Assembly (NCBI GenBank): GCA_026929865.2
Contig: CM049400.1
Location: 21,470,501 to 21,534,500, forward strand
DNA from: Hyperoplus lanceolatus
Lineage: Eukaryota; Chordata; Actinopteri; Uranoscopiformes; Ammodytidae
Reading direction: 5' to 3'
Length of the DNA: 64,000 bases
Part shown: positions 1 to 10,991 of the stretch, in pieces
Layout of the letters: every line of letters begins with the position of its first letter
How positions within the stretch are numbered: position 1 is the stretch's first letter
The notes under the pieces: generated by a model
The model's input: the letters and a program-made list of their open reading frames with translations, nothing else
Told to the model about the DNA's origin: nothing
Database searches by the model: none
Position numbers and translations under genes: made by a program

Positions 1-2575
1 CTTGGATAACCACTCACTGCAATGAAGGGCTTTTGATGGCATTATGCTTTTGTTATTATTTACTTTTTTATACATGACCCTGTCTGGTGGAATAACTTGC
101 TTTTTAAAACAATGTACAGTGTATTCTGAGGCTATACAAATACATTAGTGAAGCCCTGTTTATATTAATCGGTTACAAATGTCATCATGTGTGATATCAT
201 CCTGCTAATACAAAGTCATCATTCCAGTAGAATTAGTGCACCTTAAGTAATATGTCAATGGTCTGAAGCTAAATTCCAGAGGGTCAGGAAACAGGAATTG
301 AGCTGCTTTATGAAAATCGACTGAACACAAAATCCAGATTACATGAACACTTAATGCAAGAGGCTACTTTACAGTCAACCTTGGAAACGGCCCTGGCCTG
401 ATCATGGATAACAGCAACACAATCCCCAATGCATCACAGCAAAAATACTATACAAGGTATCTAGAAAATTCCCAGTCAGAGAAAATCGATTCCAAGTAGG
501 TCGTGTTTATTTATTGCATGTTACTTTTTTCTGTATTTGATGGGCATCAGCATAGCTAAACATGTTCTATGTCACTATGCCCTTAAAACATTTGGACATC
601 CTGACCTAAATGATTTTTTCTGTTACTTGAACAGCATCCATCAGCAAACAGAGTAAGACATGTGCTGAAGAGATGAATAGGACACAAGACAATGAGGCAT
701 GGATGGAGGGAACAGGGAGCCAGCAGAAGGAGGAGGAGGGAGCAGCAATCATTAGCTCAAAATCCCTGCAGTGAGGCTGTGTGCAGCCTGGTGACACAGA
801 CAGAGAGAAAGAGGTGACCCGCGGAGCAGAGGAGGGTGGTATGAAAGAGAGAAATAGCAGGAGGACAAATATCTAAAAAGGCTCACTCTTTCTCTTGAAA
901 AATGCTCCCTCGCAGGACATCAAACTTAAGCGACACAATAATAGTCTGAACTGGATGTTGAAGATTGAATGAATCACTATACTATACCTCACTCTCTATC
1001 GGTCTATCACTGCTCTGTTGGCTGCTTGGCCAACAGGAGAAGTGTCACCGCTGGTATACTACACCTGATATCAGCAAGCACCTGGCTGGAGTGATTGAGT
1101 GAAGGTGGCACTCACGTTATTTTTAATCTTCACCACAAAGCAACTTTTGTACTGGAAATTGTGCCCATAGAATATTCACTAGTAACAATATTGTTGGACT
1201 GATGGGGACGAGACATATGCATGCTCTGTTGAACATCTTATGAACATACAACATGCCACATACTGTAGCTGATAAGAAAATAAGAACCCAAATGCACCAA
1301 AAATATACAGCAGATTTCTAAATTTAGTGAACAGGAAGTGCAGTTCTGCTGCTTTTCACTGAGCATAGTCGTACAAGCCTATCCGTGTGCTTCATCACTA
1401 GTCTACACAGGCACAGGGACTTGGAGTACAGAGCCAGACAAAGGACAGATTCTCTTATACAGCAGAGATCCCAGAGAGGCCCAAAGACAAACAGGACCAG
1501 AGCTATGAGCAGCAGGCGACCAAAAGTCTCACCATTAAAAGCAGTTCAGTGACAGTTGTCTGTTAAAGCCAACAATCACATTTTAATAAACATTAAATAA
1601 TCAAAAATAATTTCAACTTTACAATCACAACGTTCATATACATATTCGGTGTTGTGTGAAATCCAAAGACTAAAAGCGACGTTACAAAGACAACATCTTT
1701 TCCTTCTCATTCTTCTAAATGTGGATTTGTTGAGACACGTTAGAATAAATGGGACAACAATGTGGTACAGTTATAATTAAATACCGAATGATTAAAACAC
1801 AAATGCTTTTGCCCTTCATTAGAAGCTGCCTGAAAAAGCTGTGATAGAGCATGCTCTGTCCATCAGGGGAGTTACACAACAAAACTTGCTCTGAACAAAA
1901 ACTCATTATAAACACATAACTTAATATTAACCAAGGCTGTTAGGCGTCCTCCAGTAAATGCTGAGCCCCATACCAATGCAATTAAAATTAAGTTTGATAC
2001 CAATTGTGCTTATAAACTTTCAAGATCAGCCTTCGAAGAAAGGCCCTTATCTGATTAACTCCCTGTGAATCATAACTGCAGGATACAAACATCCTTTAAT
2101 ATCTGTATCTGATCAAAGTGTAGCTCCACACTGGTTTTCCCTTTAAAATAGTTAAGCTATGTAATGCATTCGCTTTCACAATCCCCACCAAGAGTTGCAC
2201 TGCGCCCTGTTAACTCATTTATGAGGCCAATGAAGTATATAAATATCTGCAAAATGTTTGCATTACTATGGCTGTAGTCCGTCTCCTTTTGCAGTGAACC
2301 TTGGCCTGTTAGGGAAACAGAATCATTGATACTGTTCTGCTCTTTCCACTAGCCTTCTCCATAGCAGAGCAGTCACCACAGTCATATATTGCTGGAGGTT
2401 TAATATTCATGCTTTCAGGTGGAGCGTAACCTCAGCCCCCTCTCTGTTTCTCTTTGTCACATAATACATCCCAGACAGCACAATAGAGGGCTCAGCAGAC
2501 TGCTACCGACACACTGACAGGCCGCCTGCCTGCTCTCCATTCCACCCATGCACACTCACACACATGCACATGCGC

Positions 2576-2604
2576 CACACACACACACACACACACACAC
2601 CCTT

Positions 2605-2649
<45 letters not shown>
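2576..2649. repeat. Compound (AC)n-(CT)n-(AC)n microsatellite
   Basis: Alternating AC dinucleotides are interrupted by a short CT tract near 2601-2620. The low-complexity Cys/Val and Arg/Glu open frames across it are artefacts of the repeat. Confidence 0.95.
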
Positions 2650-2651
<2 letters not shown>

Positions 2652-4403
2652 AAGAGACAATGGGGAATAAGAGAGGGCCATTTGGTGAGACAAACCCAAA
2701 CAAGCCGCATGTTGTGGCCTTGACATCCTAATACGACAGTACAACAAATCCAGAGAGAGAGATGCAAAGACATTTCTGGGCCAGAAAAGTGTTGATGTTT
2801 GTATGAGCTCATGTTGCCTGATGATGAGTGCATAACAAAAGAGCAATGTGGCATCTCATCTTCAGCTTAGCTATTTCAAGAATCCAAGTAAGTCAATGCA
2901 GGTCATGCAAAGTTTAATTTCCCTCAATATAACCTGACTGATTGAGATGGCAATGAAAAATAAGGGCGAAGACTGTGGACCAAAGGCATAAACAGAGCAG
3001 CAGCCCTCGCATTGAAACGTGACAAATGGCTGCTGCTCCCGCACACCAAATCCCAATGAAAGAGTTTGGAGAAGGCTGCAAGCTGTGGGCTGTCCTGCAC
3101 TGGTCTGTTGTGTAGATAGACGCCACAGTGATGTAATCCTTATATCGCGACCGGCGATGGCCACAGGTTCAGCCAATCGTGATGCTGGTACGCAGCAATG
3201 CTGGTAAACACAAGTGACGTCCTCCCGAGGATACTCCTCATGAAACATTCAGAGCTAGCACACATTTTAATCATTCATGAGGCGTAGCAACAGTGTGTCA
3301 GCCGCCATGAGCTCTGACCACACACACACCTGCACACACATAAAAGGTATCCAATCTTATAATGGCATATTGTATGACTGGTAGGCTTGGCGCAGGACAT
3401 TTCTGAAGGTCCCGACAGTGTAAAGTCAGCATAAACCAGCAGTCACCATCTGGATTTATTCGCTGATAAAGACCTTGAGTCATGATTATTTTATCAAAAA
3501 GACTTTTCTCTTTTTTTATAAATATAATCGAAGACATTGCAGTCTGATGAAACGCGAGCAAGATAACAAAAACAGAGAAAATCAATTGTCCGTAACGCTG
3601 GCGCTGGGTACTTAAACCTGGGGAAAGTACATACTTTACAAAAGTACCTAAATCTGCAGCTGAAATCTAGACATATTTCTAATTTGCTTATTCTTTGAAC
3701 ACATAGTTCGTTCTTAAAATCAGAATTTTAAGTTAAGTTTATTCAAACATAAAAACTTTGGTTTAGGCTTGAGTCGATTTAACAGCAGACATTTAGACGT
3801 GTCATAGTAGGGAAAAGTACAGTTGTTACTTATAACACTAAAGATGGCTCTGTTCTATTCAAGTGTCTCAGTGAGCTTTGGCAGCGTGACATTGAGCCAG
3901 CATGCACAATAGTAGGATGGTAATGGAAATCAGCCAACATTCATTTTATTATTTACACCAGTGCTCTTCTTACTGTGAGGTGTCAAGATGTTTCCCTATT
4001 AGAAAAGGGTATTTTGTAACTGCACTAGTATCACATCTTTAGACCTAACCCAGCCTCAATGCACTTGCTAACTTCTCCAACACATCTAACTTTCATTTGT
4101 GAGCTTTAACAGCAAATACAAAATACCTATGACCATAATGACATCACAGGAGGTGCAAGGCTGAATGTGTGTCAGGGGAACAGTGGGACGTTCCCAAGAT
4201 CAACCTGCTTGGTGCGGGTATTGGGTATCTGTCATCTCACCACCAGTGGCCGTCCAATGGAATTTGTGGAATAAATTACCTTCCTGTGAGCACTCAGCCA
4301 AGTCTTTGTCAGGGCTTTTGGAGGGGGAATCCAGTGTGTCTTTGGAGTCACCGTAGCAACAGCTGAGACCCTGGCACCATGCTTCAAAATAAAGAAACCC
4401 TCA

Positions 4404-4405
<2 letters not shown>

Positions 4406-4454
<49 letters not shown>
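4406..4454. repeat. (CA)n microsatellite
   Basis: About 24 uninterrupted CA dinucleotides within the presumed frmd5 intron. Confidence 0.95.
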
Positions 4455-4457
<3 letters not shown>

Positions 4458-5074
4458 GCTCCCATCCCCCGGCAGTCTCCCCACCACTATGTCAGCAGAA
4501 ATCATGAAAATGTATGCAGCATTGAAGGTGGAGTCAGCAGATTATGTAGAAGGCTTGTTGTCAAAACCACTTTTTGTCAAAATCGGTAAATATCTCTTCA
4601 CGATACACTACCTGTACGCGTTTGAAGAAATCTGGTGTCAATAATCTGTAAACTGGTATGGAAGCAAAGGGGGCCCATCATAGCTAGCAACATGCCGTTT
4701 AAAGAGCCCATAGGCTGTCTATAATGACCAGCAGGAGGATAATGGAATACGCAATAGATTTACACTAGTGAGGAAGACAGTGCATGATCTACGTGTTCAA
4801 CATCACACTTTTTCATCACAAGCATCTGAAGAAATAATAACCGGCAAATCATGTGAAAATGCAAATCCTCAGAAACAACAGGATTTGGGTGTAGGGGGGG
4901 GGTCAGACACACCCTACGCTTTCTATAAAAAATATAAAGCTGCTTAAAAAGCAGAGCAATCCTTTTAGGGTTAAACAATAGTTCCCCCTAACCCTACTGA
5001 GACGGTCTTTCTCACCCTCCTTCTCCCTACTCTCCCCGCACAAATTTCACAATACACTTTCGACTGTTTACAAC

Positions 5075-5486
5075 AAGGGATGCACCGATCCACTATTTGT
5101 GGATCTGATCCGATACCGATACTGTCCGATATCGTAATTATTATACATGTCTTTGTTGGTGGTGATGTTATGTGCAAGCTTAGGAATGCTTAAGCAACAC
5201 AGCAATTCTAATTTAAAAGAGCAACAAATATACACAAACGCAAATAGGCTTATCTTAAAAAGCTATGAACTGTTTGAATGCAGAACATCAGAACTCAATT
5301 TTTTAATAGCTAATTCTAATATTAATGTGTGCTATATCACATAGTTGTGGTCTTAAAATTTAAATTTCTTTCAAAGTTAAAATAATTTAGATTTCTAAAT
5401 CAGAGTTGTCAGTCTGATATCCGCTACGTAGATTGCAGCCATATTGGACCTGATACTGATATTGGATCGGATCGGTCCCATCCCTA
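5075..5486. mobile_element. hAT-like non-autonomous transposon (MITE)
   Basis: The ends are inverted copies: the left end reads AGGGATGCACCGATCC, and the right end, read on the minus strand, starts TAGGGATGGGACCGATCC. The 8 bp just outside each end, TTTACAAC at 5067-5074 and CTGACAAC at 5487-5494, match at 6 of 8 positions, as expected for an aged hAT target-site duplication. The 412-bp interior is AT-rich and holds no transposase frame. The superfamily call rests on TIR and duplication length only. Confidence 0.7.
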
Positions 5487-6670
5487 CTGACAACAGGACA
5501 TGCACAAACACTTTTAAAATGGAGATCCAGAATTAATGTCTGCGACTAGCAGCCTGTTTTAGAGTCATATTTAGCTTCATTATGCTCAAGATGGGATACA
5601 GAACTCTCAAGGCAAACTTCGGATAAGCAACCTGTATTTAGATGCCTTAAATGAATCAATAATGCATGACAGAACTAAATTAGATTAATGTCTGCTTCAG
5701 GAGCAGACCCACATACAAATGAGAGTGTATGCTTGGCTGTGTATGGTTGCTGAAACCATTTTGTCATTTATTTGCTCTACTACAGGAATTTTCTTTACTT
5801 GCGGTTTATCTGTTATTCGGACACAAAACTGTATATGACAAAACATGTGAGGCACAGCACAGCTGAAGTCCCAGACTGACTCAGTGCTGCAACATTGCAT
5901 TAAAATCAGAGAGCAGAAGAGGCCTGAGGGCAACTGAGGATTTCAGGCACTTCCATCAACCTGCGACTAGATGAGAGCTAAATCTACAGGGCTGTGTGAC
6001 GATGAGTGCTCACTTTTTTCTCCCCTAAACATTGTGCAAAGCTCCATAATTCATTACAGCAAAACTTATGTTCATGCACTGCAGCTGCTGATGCTTTAAA
6101 AGGGACAGACACATTTTCTGCCCTTCTTCTAAAAGCCCTTAACGCTCTGCTGGGGGTTCATGCATATTTTGTGCTTCTTTATCAGCACAAATTCCACAGA
6201 GATGTCCCTGTCATTGGAGAAGGTGGTTACAATGTCGGTGAAGGAGGGAGAACAGTGTAAGTCAGGGGCAAATCTGAATTTGGAGCAATTTAAACGGTTT
6301 AAGGGAAAGGATCAGAGTGTAATGGAAACAGGTATTGTGGGAATAACATCTCAATGCACTAGACGCAGGAAGGTGAAAGAAAGAGAGATAGAGAGAAAGA
6401 GAGAGAGAGAGAGAGGCACATATAGAGAGAACAATAGAGACTGGGAATAAATGACCTAGTTATGCCTCTTACTTTGCATTCCCTAGTCTAGGTGCCAGGC
6501 CAAAACCTTGGATAGGATGGAGAGGCAAAGTTAAAACTAAATGAGGAACACACTTTAGCAATAATGGCTGCCGGTCAGGTGGATTTGCCTGCTCCCTCCC
6601 AGCCAGGGCCAGGTTAGACAGAGAGATATTCAGGATGCTAGACAGTCACAGCAGAGCCTGCAGCTCCACT

Positions 6671-6689
6671 CCCCCCCCCCCCCCCCCCC
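6671..6689. repeat. Poly-C homopolymer
   Basis: About 19 consecutive C residues. Runs of this kind are prone to length errors in sequencing. Confidence 0.9.
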
Positions 6690-8064
6690 TCCTTCCAGCC
6701 TGCTGACGTCAGCCACCCAAACCACACGACTCTGCTGCAAACAACACACCTGCTGGCTTCACAGTCCATCTGGCCCAGCTCCATCTCTGGCTCTCGGCTC
6801 TCCAAAACACATATGCAGGTCTGTTTACAACCTGGGCACACAGTCACGGCCTCACAGTAATAGCAGGATCTGCTTCACGCTTGGTCGTGGGAAAAAGAGA
6901 AGCGATTGCATCAGTGCAGTCCGCTGCGCTGATGATAACACATATGAAAGGGACCAGAATCATGCATGTCATATTAATGTTTCATTGTTTTTCACATTGC
7001 AGGTTAAACGTCTCCTTGGTAGCCATGTCCTGATGCAGCCTTTAATGTGTCTACTACATGTTGCTGACTAGTCAGGGAATTCCTCACACCCCTTTTTCTT
7101 CAACTGCACAGCATCCACAAAGGGAACAACCCTTGTCCTGTAATTGATGTGGCATGTCCTTTCATCTATTTTTTTAGGAAATCAGAGTGAACATTTAACT
7201 GTACAATCATCAAAGCGACGCTTGCAGTGGAGAGATAAAAGGTATATATTTTTAATATCAAAGCCTAGTTCTGTTTTCATCTTTAACAGCGACATGTCCC
7301 AGCTGACGATTCAAATATTTAGGTTTCCCACTGTGGTAAATGAACATATGTGGGTTGGGGGGGGGGGGGTCATGCATGCACAAAGGGATGCTCTTGTCTT
7401 GTCACTAAATGATAGTGTCAACATCACGTTGCACAAAGCTAACACCATAGCATTGTGTAACTTAGTAGGTTGTGCAGAAATGGGATACCCCTGAGTTTAT
7501 TATTGATGTCAGAGGTTCAGGTTCATGGGAAACTGCATTGGCAACAACACTGAATGATCGAGCAATAATGCAGTTAGCAACTATTCTACAAGCTCAGAAG
7601 CCCATCAGAAGAAGAATTCTACCCAAATCGCCTTCCAGGCATTCACTGTAAAGGAGTAATTGAGTGTGTGAATGTGCCTTTGACATCCCCATCAACCCCT
7701 GCTTGAGGGAAATGCCATATCTGTCCTGCAGAGCTCGCTGACACGTCTCACAGCCTGCCACCAAATTCACTGTATTCATGTAGTAGCAAGGTCATATGAG
7801 AGAAACCAATTCCATTGAAACACACTCTTTTATTTGATATAAACCAAACAACTGGGATATATGATTCTATTCAGAGTCAGTAATGTCTCTTGGTGGACAC
7901 CAGCAGTGGGACACGCAGGCACTTGCTGTCCCTCTGCTCCAACACTCACCTCTCTGTCTGCCAGGGCAGACACAATAATTGCAGCGCTATCCAGTGCTCC
8001 TCTGCGGAGTGTGGGAGAAAATAAAGGGAAAAAATAGCCTACCTGCGGTCGACAGGTGACTAAC

Positions 8065-8166
8065 CTGAATGGTGCACGTATATTCCGTATCGTCCAGCAG
8101 TCTGACGGTGCAGCTGTATTCCCGCTCGAGATTCCTGATGCTGCCACTCATGAATCGGCTCAACAT
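8065..8166 (-). CDS. frmd5: FERM domain-containing protein 5, first coding exon (partial gene)
   Basis: A 34-codon minus-strand exon runs from an ATG at 8166 to a CAG|GTTAGT donor. It encodes [19 protein letters not shown] followed by the start of the FERM F1 lobe ([15 protein letters not shown]). From memory, the N-terminus of vertebrate FRMD5 is nearly the same, whereas FRMD3 differs in the first residues. FRMD5 is a FERM-domain adaptor with a C-terminal membrane segment, linked to cell adhesion and motility. The exon ends in phase 0. All later exons lie to the left of the window. GC-rich DNA just upstream (about 8170-8480) fits a promoter. The assignment depends on a short but distinctive peptide. 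Confidence 0.85.
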
Positions 8167-8169
8167 CTT

Positions 8170-8480
8170 CTCAGAGAATCGCTGCTCTGCGCCTACAGGA
8201 CCAGAACAATAAACTCAAAACGCCAGCAGTGTGCAACTGAATGTCACATTGACCACAATCCCTGGCCACCTAAACGATCAGCAGCCACGGATTGAGCCGC
8301 CGAGGCGTGCACCATCGTTGTCCCGTTAAGTTTCTCGTGCAGTGGGCCCGTGCTCAGAGCAGAATCCAAGGATGCCCGCATCCAGATCCAGAGGCAGCTC
8401 AGCCGTGTGCTGTGTGTCTGCGGCGGAGCCGAGAATTATCTGAGCGAGTGGGCGGGTCCAAATGCAAATTGACGTCAAAA
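8170..8480 (-). promoter_or_regulatory. Putative CpG-rich frmd5 promoter / 5' UTR
   Basis: The sequence just upstream of the frmd5 start codon is much richer in C, G and CpG than the flanking AT-rich DNA, especially 8290-8460. No TATA box was recognised. This is inference from position and composition only. Confidence 0.45.
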
Positions 8481-10991
8481 TGAACCAACCAGAGCGTGTG
8501 ACATTTTATTTGCGCTTTAACATACAATGTTGTTTTTTTCTTAAACTGCAATTTGTCCAGACAGTTACACAGAACCATACAATATTCAAAAGTGGCTTCT
8601 GTTTGTTAAATAGCCTCCATAGAATTAGGCTTCAATTGAAAAAAAGGTTCGTGCATTATTTATATTTCGAATCTAGGCGATAACTGCAGTGCAGCTGTGA
8701 TGATAAAATGCTTCCAATGCAGACAATATAGAACGCTTGAGAGGAAAAACTGATTAGGGTAGGGCTGTGAATTAATACAAATGCTTCAATAAAATAACAA
8801 ATGAGCCTGGTGTATGGCCTACTTGTGAGGAGCTCCACAAGAAATAGCATGAGTGTATATCTGTAGGCCTAGACCTACTCAATGTAGCCTACTTCCATGG
8901 GAATTCCTTTGCAAAAGGGTGTCACGGCACTCAAATGGATTCGTTGAAAAGTAAATAGGTTTCGTCAAACTTAAGGCATCTTGAAAGGGGGTGAATAGCG
9001 TAGCCGTAGCCAAACTGTTTCTGGTCGTAGTGGGTGAAAAATAAATGTATTCGACTGCCACCTGCAGGCTAGTCGTCGTTGGTGCTCGTATAGGCCTACC
9101 AGATAGGCATATCACTGCCCCAGTTTATGAAAATAATTTAGCCCCACCAGTTTGATGTGAGAGGCCTCTGTGGTCTCTACAAATATAGGCTATATAGCCT
9201 ACATTTCCACTTATCAAGAACTTTGTTTTACGTGACCAAACGAAGCCAGAAGGAAGTTGAGACACGTAGGCTAACGGTAACTAAACATAGCACAAAAAGT
9301 AAGGAAATGTGTTTCTCCGAGTATTTCGTCGTTGTAACAATGCTTATTGGCTATAATCTTAAACCGTTGGAAAGCCCGTAGCCTATATTTCCCTTTTAAA
9401 TGGTGCCACGTTTGTAATTGAATGCATTTGTGGGATGAGCAGCAGACTTGAGTAGGCCTATGTGTTGCCCCCATGAAAAACTTGTTTGGTGTCGATTATT
9501 AGATTAGATGATTGAAGTCTGAAGAAAAGACATTTCGGCAATTTAACTATTTATTCATTTTACAAAAAGAGGCCTCAGTAGCATGTGGAAGAACCATTCA
9601 CATCACATTCTTCAACCAGCATTTGTCACAAGTTTGCCGATGTGGTTGTGTTGGTCGCTCTGGCACAAACTGTAGCACGTCCATGCTGATCCCACAAGAG
9701 TTCAATGGGGTCGAGGTCAGGACTGCAGGCAGATATCGAGATGAGATTCTGCAACCAGTGGCAATCCCATATCTCTACAGTCTGGGACCAAACTCTATCC
9801 TCCAAGATGACAATGTTCGCCCCCACAGAGTGAGCTTTAGCAGAGACTAGGCCTGCCTGCCTACAGAATTTGGGAGTGGAGAGGATGGAATGGCCTGCCT
9901 GCAGCATGGCCTGCAGTCCTGACCTCGACCCCATTGAACACTTGTGGGATCAGCTTGGGCGTCCTAGAGTGACCCACACAACCACATCAGCTGACGTGTG
10001 ACAAATGCTGGTTGAGGAATGTGATCCCACAGCAGTGTGTGACCAAGGTTGTGACCAGCATGAGGCATGAGGAGGAGGTGCCAGGCTGTTTTGGCTGCAT
10101 ATGGTTCTTCCACATGTATACTGAGGCCCCCGTAAAGGAATAGGTCTTGTTTCTTCAGACTTCAATCATCCAATCGAATAAGCTGTTTGTTATTGGCAGA
10201 GAAGATTATTTGGTTCAACCCACTCAACTCTGCTGCTCATCCCACAAATGCATTTTCCTCACAAATGTGGCACCATTTAAATAAGAATAACTAAACTTTA
10301 CATTTAGGCTTAGCCTAGATTCCTCATACTTTTTCGCAACAACATAACTTCGACTCGGTTTTGGTCCAACATCAGCATACTTTGACGCTAGCTCGCAATT
10401 TTCTAAAGATTTTACCTTAATGCCACCTAAGCCCAAATCATAAGTGTTGTGTGCCTATCGTAATAACACTTTCAGTCTTTAGTTATAAAATGTATATATT
10501 AAACAAACATATTACACAATTTAGTTCAAAGTTGCATGTGTCATACAGCAACATCAATTTTAAAACTTTGAAATCCATTTAGAATTTAGCTGGATTTGAC
10601 AGCAAGTCAAAATAACAGAATGGTAGTTTAAAGAGATTCAAAAACTAAATTGTTATTAAAGTTGTCTTCTTTATTACATTATTAACATTGATTTATTTAT
10701 TTGATCAATTAGACTTGCCAGCTTACCATTGAAGGAAGTAATATATTAAAAGTATTGTTGTATGATGGAATCATTGGTTAGTGAAAGTAAGTGTTAATGT
10801 TTTTTCTTTTCCAGTGTTGAGATACGAATTGAAAGCTGGTAGCACAAACCAAACACAAACCTCAGTCATTTACGCACTCATTCATTCATCAACACCCACC
10901 ACAGACCAGTACGATGCAAGATCAGCAAATTCCCCCTCACATGGCCAAAAACCAATACAACGAGTATTTACAATAAAGGAATTAGAAAGGT
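8481..10991. other. Intergenic region between frmd5 and the paracaspase
   Basis: Nothing coding was recognised apart from a degraded Tc1/mariner-type remnant at 9397-10290. Candidate AATAAA hexamers for the minus-strand paracaspase transcript occur in the AT-rich part, for example at 10670-10675. Confidence 0.6.
9397..10290. mobile_element. Fold-back Tc1/mariner-type transposon remnant
   Basis: The region is an imperfect inverted repeat. Sequence at 9397-9735 recurs in reverse orientation at about 9915-10290; both arms share TTTAAATGGTGCCAC, GATGATTGAAGTCTGAAGAA and GGGGTCGAGGTCAGGACTGC. In the spacer and right arm the plus strand encodes pieces of a DDE transposase: NSILQDDNVRPHR, then, after stops, CSPDLDPIEHLWDQLGR. 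These are the second-Asp and third-acidic-residue blocks of Tc1/mariner transposases. The left arm encodes the same final block on the minus strand. The element is broken by stops and lacks its N-terminal half, so it is not functional. Confidence 0.8.

Larger units (their letters stand above)
1..8064 (-). other. Intron 1 of frmd5 (partial), no exon recognised
   Basis: This stretch lies downstream, in minus-strand sense, of the first coding exon of frmd5, whose splice donor is at 8064. FRMD5 is known to have a very large first intron in other vertebrates, so the region is read as intronic. I found no open frame resembling the FERM domain or any other family here; the short open frames have no family signature and several run through CA or CT repeats. 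It contains microsatellites (2576-2649, 4406-4454), a poly-C run (about 6671-6689), a GA-rich stretch near 6376-6416 and a MITE at 5075-5486. Conserved non-coding elements could be present but cannot be judged from one sequence. Confidence 0.6.

Noticed and set aside
606..797. Short minus-strand open frames in the first 8 kb as possible frmd5 exons
   Set aside because: None matches the FERM domain continuation or has convincing splice sites in the right phase.
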